Positions 47,101-54,458 of a stretch of 64,000 bases of DNA are shown in pieces. The position numbers and the translations under genes were made by a program. The notes beneath the pieces were generated by a model, which saw only the letters and a list, made by a program, of their open reading frames with translations, ran no database searches and was not told the DNA's origin. The stretch lies in contig OY754329.1 in assembly GCA_963573305.1 (NCBI GenBank), positions 45,776,417 through 45,840,416 of the forward strand, in the 5' to 3' direction. Origin of the DNA: Pyrrhosoma nymphula (lineage: Eukaryota > Arthropoda > Insecta > Odonata > Coenagrionidae). Position 1 is the first letter of the stretch; every line of letters starts with the position of its first letter.

Positions 47101-47777
47101 TGATTTTGGAATAAATATCTCAACAGATAACATTATAGCAATTATTGAAAGCTTTAAATATTTTTTGCAACTCTATGCATAGAGCTGTCTGTAGATTATC
47201 TTACGAAGATGTAAATGTGCGCGATGTATCAATCAAGGTATTCCAGTCGTTGACGTACCCTGTTGGTTCACTAGGACCTTCTTCGGCCGATTCCGCAGGA
47301 GACAGAGCAGTATTCGGTTCTGGTACAGCAACCTCATCTTCCTGCAATATATTAACCCATAATTTAAATTAATAAAGAACACCACTCACAAGGTATAAGT
47401 GGAGCAAATACTACCTCGTTATTTTCCTTGGCACGATTGGGTGTATTTACCAGCTTCCTCTTAGCATCTAGCTGTGTGTGCCCTAATACGGAGCAGAATA
47501 AGTCATCATATTGCGAGTCAGACATGGACCGATTGACGCTTTCCTAATTCAGTGTAGGAAACAGAAATGCACCAAATATTAGCATCAATTAAAACTAAGG
47601 AACTAAAAGCGTCTTAAATGTATTAACATTTATAAATACCTTGGATTTCATATTTTCCGACAACCCTGAATCACTATCTTTCCCCTCATCACCTGCTTCA
47701 TTTCCAGAATTCTTATTTCCTATTAAGGACGGGGCTCTGAATTTTTTTGATGTTATTCCAGATATTCGCTTAGACAT
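22084..47777 (-). CDS. ZCWPW1: ZCWPW1-type CW and PWWP histone reader, whole gene
   Basis: Nuclear chromatin reader. In vertebrates the CW zinc finger binds H3K4me3 and the PWWP domain H3K36me3, and ZCWPW1 helps repair meiotic breaks at PRDM9-marked sites. Here ten minus-strand exons with consensus splice sites give, in order: a Ser/Lys-rich N-terminus, a CW half (GLWVQC..C.KWR, then NWQC..N), a second CW C-terminal half (KCHFHFNTDKKYASC), PWWP (VVWGHLPGYPWWPAMV, YNVTFFDDKPVTRAW), a helical basic segment, and a Lys/Glu-rich acidic tail. Phases agree through exons 1-6 and between the two PWWP exons. They do not agree between 46.2 and 37.6 kb or between 32.3 and 27.1 kb, so exons there are missing from my model. 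The gene is divergent from MEPCE. Orthology to ZCWPW1 rather than ZCWPW2 is inferred from domain order, length and the neighbour. Confidence 0.85.
24422..24470 (+). mobile_element. Pogo-like terminus, truncated
   Basis: CCGTATAAACCCATGTAAGA is preceded by TA and followed by GGCGCACC. It nearly matches the terminus at 62,556. I found no right end, so this is a fragment. Confidence 0.6.
25774..26795. mobile_element. TIR element rich in CTGCAG and CAGCGC
   Basis: The left end CTCAGTAAACACACATGGCTGCAG (two parts: CTCAGTAAACACA, TGGCTGCAG) mirrors the right end, which inverts to CTCCCAGTAAACACA and TGCTGCAG. About 200 bases inside each end are dense in CTGCAG, CAGCGC, TGCGCATC and GACGC words, in opposite orientation. 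The middle is AT-rich and non-coding. I could not settle a target duplication. Confidence 0.65.
26965..27117 (-). CDS. ZCWPW1: ZCWPW1-type gene, penultimate exon
   Basis: A 153-bp exon between TTTTGCAG and GAAG/GTAATG, phase 1 to phase 1. It encodes VPRKDKTASAESPMMDIMES then an acidic helical stretch (VVKEVNEVLNELMSESESV). A second AG three bases downstream (27,114) is an alternative NAGNAG acceptor. The phase fits the last exon exactly. Confidence 0.8.
28407..28664 (-). other. Unassigned minus-strand open frame
   Basis: 85 codons containing CPLIRGKPSDFKSCDPKLAL and PLHDTLPNHMEIVVPKKPE. The composition looks like real protein, but I do not recognise a family. It could be a transposon fragment or part of the missing exon of the surrounding gene. 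No clear splice sites frame it. Confidence 0.25.
28868..28941. repeat. 74-base stem-loop
   Basis: Outer arms AAGCATGATGGACAAA and TTTGTCCATCATGCTT pair perfectly (16 bp). Inner arms ACAATTACACAC and GTGTGGAATTGT pair 11 of 12, with an asymmetric internal loop between. The shape is like a microRNA precursor or a small palindromic MITE. Confidence 0.6.
29660..30050 (-). mobile_element. Non-LTR reverse transcriptase fragment
   Basis: The minus strand reads ISERIERKIEDNLSRNNFGF then RKNGGTREVILCLRVMLEK, then a frameshifted stretch like GLEESLRQH and VEQDVQADGKAQNGSQ. NFGFRKNGGTRE is the conserved RT block before the first catalytic Asp. It is a short, frameshifted copy with no endonuclease and differs from the 10.9-kb family. 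Confidence 0.7.
30641..31212. repeat. Direct tandem duplication, 285-bp unit, two copies
   Basis: 30,641-30,927 and 30,928-31,212 are nearly identical over their full length. Both contain GAGAGGGCACAACATTTTCA, CTCCAGAAGTGTGGAGGT and AATATCCAATATTGACAAAA. Only about a dozen differences are visible. There is no coding sense; it lies in an intron. Confidence 0.92.
31590..31765 (-). mobile_element. RTE-like fragment, C-terminal end
   Basis: GDGLLKAVLKGRMLGNQGRG then RKTIGFMDGMKKGTAYTQMK match GDGLLNAVIEGRMLGKRGRG and RKRLGFMDGMKKGRPIAEVK of the 10.9-kb copy. Only the last 60 or so codons remain. Confidence 0.85.
32279..32478 (-). CDS. ZCWPW1: ZCWPW1-type gene, basic helical exon
   Basis: Encodes YKRRIEVARRQAEEALKLPI followed by DERLKKFSFPARYKGP and an acidic SDSEDDEVIEKS. 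This lines up with the helical segment after PWWP in human ZCWPW1 (QKLGVALMMAQEAEQISIQER). The donor is TTG/GTACAT, phase 2. Two acceptors are possible. AACCAG at 32,479 enters in phase 0, matching the PWWP exon. ATGTAG at 32,520 enters in phase 1 and adds DENFSIFLQKMNQ, which resembles the human insert, but then needs a small extra exon upstream. Confidence 0.8.
33295..33872 (+). mobile_element. Jockey/CR1-like 3' fragment
   Basis: The plus strand encodes the end of an RT protein: MGLKIFNGLPSEVKNERTS, then, after a 178-bp insertion, a frame reading KKLLKFLNKNLFYSVNDFL. It closes with an AAATAAAAATATTATTATTATT tail (in parts: AAATAAAA, ATTATTATT), typical of this clade. The 5' part is missing. 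Confidence 0.75.
33503..33680. mobile_element. piggyBac-type MITE, TTAA flanked
   Basis: 178 bp starting CCCTTCAACGACG and ending with inverted GGGCTTGAAGGG, with TTAA on each side (33,499-33,502 and 33,681-33,684). TTAA duplications and CCCTT ends define piggyBac elements. Internally GACGTAGTCACTACGTC and GACGTAGTGACTACGTC repeat as palindromes. No coding sequence. Confidence 0.85.
34386..36357. mobile_element. 1.97-kb TIR element with 6-bp duplication
   Basis: The left end CAGGGTGGCCACTAAG mirrors the right end GCGGCCACCCTG. TTTATT flanks both sides (34,380-34,385 and 36,358-36,363). Both subterminal regions repeat the words CCCTGACATT and TTTCCCTGAC. I see no transposase frame above background. 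The class is uncertain because a 6-bp duplication is unusual for hAT. Confidence 0.72.
36731..36841 (-). CDS. ZCWPW1: ZCWPW1-type gene, PWWP second half
   Basis: A 111-bp exon, phase 0 to 0, between TTTCAG and AAA/GTAAGT. It encodes THYNVTFFDDKPVTRAWLTP and SAIAKYSVPVRTKDILK. Human ZCWPW1 has YHVTFFGETVSRAWIPVNM at this place, so this is the second half of the PWWP beta-barrel. Confidence 0.92.
36842..37346 (-). other. Intron between the two PWWP exons
   Basis: A phase-0 GT-AG intron of 505 bp. I see no repeat or other feature inside. Confidence 0.85.
37347..37626 (-). CDS. ZCWPW1: ZCWPW1-type gene, CW tail and PWWP first half
   Basis: A 280-bp exon between GATGAACAG and CCG/GTAAGT, entering in phase 2 and leaving in phase 0. 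The first part, WKEVDGKLWKEIEP then RKCHFHFNTDKKYASCSAPE, is the C-terminal half of a CW zinc finger with its third and fourth zinc-binding Cys. The second part, SVVWGHLPGYPWWPAMVDDD, is the PWWP start with the aromatic-cage Trp residues. Because exon 46,205 already encodes the equivalent W.C..N part of a CW finger, this half appears to belong to a second CW domain whose first two Cys lie in an exon I could not place. Confidence 0.92.
39450..40110 (-). pseudogene. piggyBac transposase remnant
   Basis: On the minus strand a GTSSVSLSEMLLEKKTIF block (about 40,030-39,975) and a GKNRRGNPKE block in a shifted frame precede NFAKKGVDLSHQMSAYNV and MKWYKKVWVESLLGTCAVNA (39,800-39,650). Further down, RDSSKRCVVCYKKLAL (about 39,500) is the Cys-rich end. 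These are the C-terminal DDE and cysteine-rich signatures of piggyBac transposases. Frames are broken and the N-terminal half is absent. No TTAA-flanked ends were located for this copy. Confidence 0.8.
42256..42395 (-). CDS. Candidate missing exon of ZCWPW1-type gene
   Basis: A strong acceptor (CATTTTTCTTTTATAG) ends at 42,396. Entered in phase 1, as the 46,205 exon requires, the frame stays open and reads TTTHPFQNLLCHCEWVLDVF and GIAKLHSYPKKNHRPKDK. It includes a Cys that could complete the first CW finger, though the spacing from NWQC would be longer than usual. The donor is unclear: TTG/GTTTCA near 42,255 is weak and leaves the wrong phase for the next known exon. Confidence 0.3.
45821..46114. 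repeat. 294-bp foldback element, 136-bp arms
   Basis: The left arm (45,821-45,956) and right arm (45,979-46,114) are reverse complements with only about a dozen mismatches, separated by 22 bases. Shared words include AAGTATAAGCTAGCAAC, GGATAGGTAAGTAAATCAGT and ACACCGGTGTCCACTGC. It lies 90 bases from the CW exon, inside the intron. Confidence 0.92.
46205..46538 (-). CDS. ZCWPW1: ZCWPW1-type gene, exon 6 (first CW finger)
   Basis: A 334-bp exon from TTTTCAG to CATG/GTAACT, phase 0 to 1. About 75 Ser/Gln-rich residues precede the CW zinc finger: NVGLWVQCTNNKCTKWRYLP, then TEVPENWQCHMNHG. The first three zinc Cys and the aromatic H3K4me3-cage Trp residues are present. The fourth Cys must be in the next exon. 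In my model the finger starts near residue 286. Confidence 0.93.
46635..46771 (-). CDS. ZCWPW1: ZCWPW1-type gene, exon 5
   Basis: A 137-bp exon, phase 1 to 0, between TTCCTTAG and AAA/GTATCC. It encodes a Lys/Ser/Pro-rich linker (LPKPKKSKSLSSKTSLIPKT). The donor is imperfect (AAAAAA/GTATCC) but the phase fits both neighbours. Confidence 0.82.
46889..47031 (-). CDS. ZCWPW1: ZCWPW1-type gene, exon 4
   Basis: A 143-bp exon, phase 2 to 1, between TTGTCTAG and ATGG/GTACTT. It encodes a basic, possibly nuclear-localising stretch: PPIKRKKPSSKIARIKMKIR. No domain. Confidence 0.87.
47259..47341 (-). CDS. ZCWPW1: ZCWPW1-type gene, exon 3
   Basis: An 83-bp exon, phase 0 to 2, between ATATTGCAG and CAGG/GTACGT. 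It encodes an acidic linker, EDEVAVPEPNTALSPAESAE. No domain. Confidence 0.87.
47415..47543 (-). CDS. ZCWPW1: ZCWPW1-type gene, exon 2
   Basis: A 129-bp exon, phase 0 to 0, between CTGAATTAG and GAG/GTAGTA. It encodes SMSDSQYDDLFCSVLGHTQL and a basic tail. No domain. Confidence 0.87.
47640..47777 (-). CDS. ZCWPW1: ZCWPW1-type gene, exon 1 with start codon
   Basis: The start ATG (47,777-47,775) lies in the context AAAATGTCT. The 138-bp coding part encodes MSKRISGITSKKFRAPSLIG and an acidic Ser/Gly stretch, ending AAG/GTATTT in phase 0. I chose this ATG because it is the first in the open frame and every downstream phase agrees through exon 6. The 5' UTR lies in the interval shared with MEPCE. 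Confidence 0.88.
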
Positions 47778-48864
47778 TTTCGAATAAGATCAAATGAATC
47801 ACAATGGATTGGGTTGCGCAAACGTACTTCCCGAAAATAACTCTTAAGTGCTATTATCTAGAGAAAAAAGTACTAATAGTCAATGAAAATTCATACCATT
47901 CACATTAATATCCTCCTAAATTTCAAGTTTAAACAATTTTTCATTATATACTTTTGCCGCCTCTTCAATTCACCATTGAACCAGTGGAGACCTCTACATT
48001 TACCAGTCCGGACGAACAGTAAATAAATCTCAGCGTTTTCTTACGTTATTACCTAGAAAAATAAATTTTAAGTGCTTTACTGGGCTGTTTCAAGTTTGAA
48101 AGTTATTTTAGAGATAAATTTCGCGTTTAATAAATCGTGGTTCCGCGGTTGATTCCAGAGGTACACTCCCACATCCAGGTTTTAGTGAAACCCCTATATG
48201 GCAAAGGCGAAAAAGAAAACGCACTGAACGGAAACGTATCCATCGTTGATGGTGGCCAACTTCGTCAAGGGTGTGAATCGTGTACAATAATTGTCTTATC
48301 TTTGTGTTTGTGCTTTTCGTTATGTGGTCATTGGTGTCCTCTCCGGTTTAGAGAACGTGTATCTGTTCACTGCAAAGGTAAATTTCTTGTAGTAGACGGT
48401 GGGGATATTGAAATCATTGTTCCTTTTATTATCGTATTTGGGAGGCTTATTGGGATTCAGATAACCGTTCATGGGACGCATGCGCAGTGTTGCGCGGAAG
48501 ACAATGTATACAAACTCACGTGGGGAGTGAGCGAAGTGGACAAATATGTCATTAACAAATATTGTGCCAATGACAGTTAATTATCATAATTATTTATTGA
48601 CTTATTCAATAGTCGCTGTTTATTGTTGTATATTATTTATTTTTTAGATTCTGTTTTAAATTATTTCATCCCTTGATTTTTTTTCTCTCTGATGATATTT
48701 CACACCTACCTGCCAATTCAATTGTACCCTTTCTTGTTGTAATTATATTATTGCTGTTGAATGTAGTGGCGCAGGTGCCTTATCGCGTTTTAGTGGATTA
48801 TTTAGCCCTGAAAATCCGCACTGATTAACTAATTAGTGATTTCTTATGAATTTTCAGGACGTAC
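47778..48864. promoter_or_regulatory. Divergent promoter interval, ZCWPW1-type gene and MEPCE
   Basis: The 1,087 bases between the two start codons must contain both 5' UTRs and promoters. On the MEPCE side a donor candidate AAAG/GTAAAT at 48,377/48,378 could close a non-coding first exon, because a clear acceptor (GAATTTTCAG at 48,857) sits seven bases upstream of the MEPCE ATG. I see no convincing TATA box. CG dinucleotides are more frequent around 48,120-48,550 than in the introns. Confidence 0.7.
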
Positions 48865-49217
48865 ATGGCATCGACACAAATCAAGAGGAGAATCGGAGCG
48901 AGCATTCCTGCCACCGAGGATGCGAACAAAAAAAGGGCAAAGGGAGACTTGGAAAAGGATGCGGATAAATCGCGTAGGAAATCAACTAACTCTTACGCTG
49001 CACCCAGCCCAAAAAAACCTAAGCATGAGAACGATGCCAGGCACTTTAAATTCACTCGGAAACGGGCCTTCAGTCTAACTGGTGGAAATGGAAAGTATTT
49101 ACCTTTACATAAACGAAGAAAAAAGGAAGGGATAATTCCACCTACAAAATTTCTCTTAGGTGGTAATATTTACGACCCTCTGAATCTCAACAGCTTACAA
49201 GACGAGGAAATAAATAG
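48865..49217 (+). CDS. MEPCE: MEPCE/bin3, first coding exon
   Basis: N-terminal part of the 7SK snRNA 5' gamma-phosphate methyl-capping enzyme, a nuclear protein that stabilises 7SK RNA and so the P-TEFb reservoir. The exon starts at ATG after a 7-base leader from the acceptor at 48,857, and ends AATAG/GTGAGC in phase 2. Its hallmark is [20 protein letters not shown], almost the human sequence [20 protein letters not shown]. Upstream are basic, disordered residues (PSPKKPKHENDARHFKFTRK) that also resemble the human protein. The gene is partial: catalytic exons are outside the window. Confidence 0.94.
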
Positions 49218-49313
49218 GTGAGCCTTTGGATGTCGATGTTTTCATTTCTTTTGTGAACCGTCTTGCGAATTAGATCCGAATTCTATTTTTAATGCGATTT
49301 TTTTCTATTACAG

Positions 49314-50048
49314 GGCTGTTAACGCCGTTACTCCACGCTCATCACCCTTGCCCACGCCTCGTCACAGGAAGGAGGAAATTCAAGTGCTAATCCCTCCTAA
49401 CATACACGACCCCCTGAACTTGGCTGCTGGAGAGGATGGCGATGATTTCGAGTTGAAATTAGTTTCCCCCAAAAAACGAAAGGGACGGAGACGCAGGAGG
49501 CACGCCGCCGCGAGTCCCACGGGCGAAAGCAAAGATGATCAGCACGCCCCTCCCTCTCCCCCAAATCCAAACGTTTCGTCATTATCTCCGCCGCCCTCGG
49601 CGAGTGCTCCCAATCAGAAAACCGAAGTTCTTGAAAGCATCCCCGAAGGACCGGAACATCAGGAAGCAGAAGTGGAATCGAGTAAGGAAAGCGAAGAAAG
49701 CCCCAAGGAGAAGGATAAGAAATCCGGGGGAGGTGGAAGGAAGAGCGGGGGCTCGGGTGCAGAAGAGCGAAAAGCTGGAGGGAGTAGCAGGAAGTTGTCA
49801 CAGGACGCAAAGGACAAGATCGTGAGCCCTGTGGTGCCGCAGCCAGGTGCGCGCAAGAGGCCGCCCGCGTTCAGCAGGAGTGCGTCCCGGGTGGAGAGCG
49901 CGGGAGGTGCGGAGGGTGCATTGGAAGGGCGATCGGGGGGCGATGTTCGGAGGGTGGCAGGAAAGCCCCCGGCACCCCACGACGGCGGTCAAGGGAAGCG
50001 AAACTTCAACAAGAAAAGTATCAACTACCAGTACGGGAATTATAATCG
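49314..50048 (+). CDS. MEPCE: MEPCE/bin3, second coding exon
   Basis: Acceptor TTCTATTACAG, 735 bp, donor AATCG/GTGAGA, phase 2 to 2. It begins VNAVTPRSSPLPTPRHRKEE (human: LNAETPKSSPLP) and carries a second DPLNL motif (LIPPNIHDPLNLAAGEDGDD; human ILIPKDITDPLSLN). The middle is a long disordered Ser/Gly/Pro/Lys region. It ends KSINYQYGNYNR, matching human RKFQYGNYCK just before YYGYRNP, where the SAM-dependent methyltransferase fold starts. So this exon stops exactly at the domain boundary. Apparent read-through past 50,048 hits a stop at once, supporting the splice. Confidence 0.94.
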
Positions 50049-50329
50049 GTGAGATATATTTTTCTCATTTTCCTCGGTGTAGTTAGCCATTTAAGGTAAA
50101 GCTGAGTGTGGAGTTGTTGGAGGGGGGTTAAGAAAGCTAGAAGGGTACTGGATTCGGAGTTTGATTCTGACTGACATTGATGACACTTAAGTTCTCGGGC
50201 TATATTGATAAATTCACCTTTCATTCACTCATTAAGGGTAATCCACTGGTTAAGATAAGTTTGAATGGAATAAAGTGGAAATCTTTGGATTTTTACAGGC
50301 GCTGACCCTTATTTTCCATTAATTCTTCC

Positions 50330-50690
50330 TCTTATTAGACGTCCTACCTCTCCTTATCTCTCACCTGAAGCCTATTCTTTTCCCCTTCCCTGCTTTCCCA
50401 ACATCCAACCCTCTTATCATAGTCTTCAGCATCCCTTTGCCCCTCATTGCCTGCTCCAGCCATCTACTATGTCTTCTTTAAATCTCCTCCAGTTTCCTCT
50501 TCCCACTCCACATACCTTCCTCATTTGTCTTCATTTACATTCACTGCTCTTTCTCCATTTGCCTCCACACCCACATCTTAAATGCCTGCAGCGTATTCTC
50601 CTATTTTCAGGGTTCACGTTTCTGCACCATACAATTCAGTACCCCATTTTAACTTTTTGCCAACCTTTTATTAACACCTGACAAATTCAT
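50330..50690 (-). mobile_element. RTE-like fragment, C-terminal part
   Basis: The minus strand reads, across several frames, CRNVNPE, GCGGKWRKSSECK, KMRKVCGVGRGNWRRFKEDI and VDGWSRQ, then WMLGKQGRGKE. These follow the order of the C-terminal region of the 10.9-kb family (WVWRRMEK, GEERKLLDEIKG, RMLGKRGRGRKR). It is heavily frameshifted. Confidence 0.7.
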
Positions 50691-51263
50691 CTGTCTAGAT
50701 AAAAATTTGGGAGATAAACACTGGCTAATGGGTTTTAATTTTTAATTATCCTCTTCCATCTGACAATTCATGAACTCAATAGAACCAAAGAAGCCATAAC
50801 TTTTAATGCCAGAAATTATGCATTAATCAAAATGTTTTGCTCACGAAAACTCAAAAATTGCTGGACCTATAACATCCTGAGGCTCATGGGAGTACAGGGT
50901 AGACATGGGCCGACCCATCTAGGGTTAGGTGGGATCAGGGTTCTCCCTCCCCCATGCCCCTCACTGGGCATATTTCCCCCTCTGGAAGCTCAAAAATGAA
51001 ACAAAAGAATCAAGAAAATGAGTTGATTATTAAAGAACTGCATTGAATTGTGTTTCATGTTGGTGCAGGTATCAGCCCAAAGGTGACTTAAATCATTACG
51101 TAGCTTTTGTGTAATAACCAAAACACATGCCACTCCCCTCTCCCCCAATCTTACATGAATTGTCCCTCCCTAGTTCAAATCCCTTGTTTGCTGTTGAGGG
51201 GATATGCACATATTGATCATCCCCTTTAAGTTCAGTATTTTGAGGATTTGAAGATTTTCACTT

Positions 51264-51315
51264 AGTTTTAGTAGGCTTACATGGGAATCAGTTTTAGTAG
51301 GCTTACATGGGAATC
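51264..51315. repeat. Short direct repeat, two copies
   Basis: AGTTTTAGTAGGCTTACATG followed by GGAATC occurs twice in direct succession. Probably replication slippage. Confidence 0.9.
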
Positions 51316-51374
51316 TTTTGGCTCCAAGAGAGGCCTATTATTCTGTCTTCATGAATGCCTTTCTTGCTGTAATG

Positions 51375-51620
51375 TGTTGCAATACTTAATTGAATCTTAC
51401 TTCTCAACTAATTACTTGTGGAGCAGAGCATTATGAAAAAGGAATATATTACATCTTTCTTTTGTAACCAACATATATTGAGATGCTAATACATAGTTAC
51501 ACATGGATACATACATTATATAAACAACTACATACAATACAAAGTGATACCAATAATATACTATGAATGCAATACAATACAATATGAATGCAATGACAAG
51601 AAAAATCACACGCTCAAATA
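51375..51620 (-). repeat. Copia element, 3' LTR
   Basis: 246 bp starting TGTTGCAATAC on the plus strand. It matches 57,865-58,110 with about nine differences, counted by eye. It is preceded by TAATG, the 5-bp target duplication repeated at 58,111-58,115. The end facing the element has drifted from CAACA to AAATA. On the minus strand it follows a purine-rich CCAGGGGAAG tract, the likely polypurine tract. Confidence 0.93.
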
Positions 51621-51830
51621 CTTCCCCTGGATTTTATTGAATCAAACACATCATCAACACTAATGTTCATGGTCCCCATTTAACAAAAATTAAACTAACG
51701 CAAGCAAAAAATTATGTCGTACCATGAAAACCTTTAAAACAAAAATCATCATCTTACTTAGGGAACAATTAACCCGATCCTTACTGATAATTCTGGAGTC
51801 TTCCTGCCGGTCAGGGACTTGGTAAGTAGG

Positions 51831-52387
51831 TCAGCTAGGTTGTCGCGGGACCTGACATACTGCACCTTCATCAGTGCTCTCTTGACGCAGTCCTTGATGA
51901 AGTGGTACTTTGTCTATTGCCTTGGACCTCTCATCGACCTCATCCTTTTCAGCCAGGGATAGGGCACCGATGTTGTCAGCAAATATACAGGGCTGGGAAC
52001 ACTTCTCACCGGCCCCGACATCATGTAGAGCATTCTTCAGCCACAGGTACTCTTGGGCAGCGACATGCTTGAATGCTTGGTAGATGTGGCAACAACTGTT
52101 TGCTTTTTGCACCTCCACTCAATAGGACCACCAGCTAGCAGTACCACCAAACCACTGAAGGATTTTCTATCAGCTTTGTTGTTGGCAAAATCAGCATCAG
52201 AGTACAAAACAATTTGACTTCCTGATTTTCTGTAGACAAGACAGTAATCTCGGGTATGCTTGAGGTATCTTATCAGGTGCTTGACCGCGGCCTCATGTCT
52301 TTTCTTAGGCACTGACAGAAACTGGCTTAGGTAGCTCACAGCAAAACTTAGATCCGGTCTGGTGCCATTTGCCACGTACAGCAGCAT
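51831..52387 (-). pseudogene. Copia RNase H region, frameshifted
   Basis: LLYVANGTRPDLSFAVSYLS, then KRHEAAVKHLIRYLKHT, then VLYSDADFANNKADRKSFSG, the RNase H start with its catalytic Asp. The frame shifts near 52,100 and continues with AAQEYLWLKNALHDV and IFADNIGALSLAE. Confidence 0.88.
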
Positions 52388-52429
52388 ACCAATGGCCCTT
52401 CTGTATTTGTCTTGATCAGCATCGCAATC

Positions 52430-53770
52430 TTAGTCTCCTTTGTCATTAAACAAGTTTTCGCTAAATGGACAAGCAGTCCCTTTTGAGTCAGTCAGTCCAA
52501 ACTCATCCAGGATCTTTTCAATGTAAGCACATTGGTCAACACTCATGCAATGGTCACCAAGTCTCAGTATGCGGAGTGATAAGAAGTCTGAGATCTCTCC
52601 AAGCTCTCTTATCTCTACATTGTTGTTGAGATTTTCTTTAAACTTTTTAAGATCATCCTCTTTCTCCACCCAAATTGCCAGGTCATCCACATAAACCTTG
52701 CTTTCATGGTCAATGAACAAACATGGATCTGCATGTGATGATTTGAATCCCATCGCAATGAGAATTCCTCTGATCTTCTTGTACCATTCCATCCCAGATT
52801 GTTTGAGACCGTACAAACATTTCATCAGTTTGCACACCATGGAACGTGGCTTGTCTACATCAAACTCTTCTGGTTGTTCAATGTATATTTCTTCCTTTAT
52901 GCCACTGTTGATGTATGCTGTTACGACATCAACATGTTCACATCTTCAGCCCTTCTCAGTACCCAAAGCTAGCATCAACCTTATGGTTTTTCTCTTCACT
53001 ACGGGTGAGTATGTCTCATGGTAATCGATGCCATACCTCTGTGCGAACCCTTGAGCCACTAGTCTAGCCTTGTATTTTTTTTGGTTTCCACTTGAGTCGG
53101 TCTTGATTTTGAATTTCCAAGTGGATCCGATAATAGTCATCCCCTGAGGTCTGGGTACAACCTCCCATGTGTTTAGCTCCTTGAGTCTTGCTAGTTCTTT
53201 ATCCATGGCTGCTTTCCACTTTGACTTGCTCGGACTAGCCTTGGCTTCCTTCAAACTTAAAGGTTCTTCCTCATTGCATTTGAAGGCTGATGATGCTGCA
53301 AACGTTGAACAAATTAAGCATGACTTATCACTGCAGTTGTCATCTTCACATGCACATTTCTTCGGTTTTGGCCTTCTTTGTGACCGCCTTGGCACTTGGG
53401 GTGCCACTTCCTCCACTTCTACTTCATGCTGGTCATCAGGTAGCTCAGGGATGCGAATCACAGGGTTCTCGTTTCTTAAGTCATCTTGTGATATACTCTC
53501 CTCTTCACTTTCTTCAGAGTCGGTGCCAAGCAATTCAGGGCAATAATTGGTTTTCTTTGCATCACTTTCTTGGGTCGCCTTCCATGGGAATTGTCTTTCA
53601 TGAAAAACAGCATCCCTCCTTATAATGACCTTGTTTGTTTCAAGGTTGAATAAGCGATACCCATCCTTAGTGTTTTCTTCATAACCAATCATGACACACT
53701 CTATAGCCTTGTTGTCAAGTTTCCCACGTACTTCCCTCATGGCTTGAACTCTACATCCAAACGGCCTCAT
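52430..53770 (-). pseudogene. Copia reverse transcriptase region
   Basis: The upper part (53,770-52,946) starts with integrase C-terminal sequence (RPFGCRVQAMREV, CVMIGYEENTKDGYRLFN) and passes into the RVT_2 domain: WKAAMDKELARLKELNTWEV, KARLVAQGFAQRYGIDYHET. After a break the lower part (52,840-52,430) has CLYGLKQSGMEWYKKI and the catalytic YVDD (KVYVDDLAIWVE). Confidence 0.92.
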
Positions 53771-54035
53771 GCGCTCATAATCTTCTAGTGTCAGAGGTAA
53801 CTTGGTTATCAGCTCTAAGGGGATCTGGAATCATATGGCTCTGCTGGGAGTTCTATTCCTGTTGTAAGCAGCTGTAGACATTGCCTCTGCCCACATTCTC
53901 TTCTCAGCTCCGGATGCACCTTGCCATGTCTCACACGGTTTGGTTCTGCCTTTCCCCTCTTCCATTTTGCTGTTTGCAATATGGCACGCTCTTCTCATGG
54001 ATAATGCCATGCTGGTCCAGATATTGGTTGAGCTC

Positions 54036-54377
54036 CTAATTTAAATACTCTGCCCCAAAATCTGACCTGATTTTTGTTAGCCTTTCGCCAGATAGGGCCT
54101 CCATCTTTGTCTTGTACTTGTGCAGCTTCGCCAATACCTCGTCCTTGGTCTTCATGGTTATCACCGACACATGTCTTGAGTAGTCATCTGTGAACACAAT
54201 GATGTACTGTGCCCCTCCGCATGATGGTGGGTCAAACTTTCCCATCAAGTCAGTGTGAACCAACTCGAGAGGCCTGCTCGCTCTTGAGTTGCTCACAGGG
54301 AAAGGCTTCCTTGTCAACTTCCCCTGGACACATACTTCGCATCTGTCGCTGTCTTCTTTCTTTATTCCTCTCAGCAC
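54036..54377 (-). pseudogene. Copia integrase core
   Basis: The pre-integrase tail CEVCVQGKLTRKPF is followed by LELVHTDLMGKF (first catalytic Asp), IIVFTDDYSRHVSV and IRSDFGAEYLN (second Asp). The frame stops before the catalytic Glu. Confidence 0.9.
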
Positions 54378-54458
54378 ATGGACTTTGCTTGTAGTGCGAC
54401 AGAAGGGAGTGCGTTTTCTTGCCTTGTTGGTATGTTTACTTCCATAACATACATTTTC

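Noticed and set aside
48137..48580. 147-codon plus-strand open frame upstream of MEPCE
   Set aside because: It crosses the likely non-coding first exon and a donor candidate, has no recognisable domain, and is just long by chance in the CG-richer promoter interval. The real MEPCE frame starts at 48,865.
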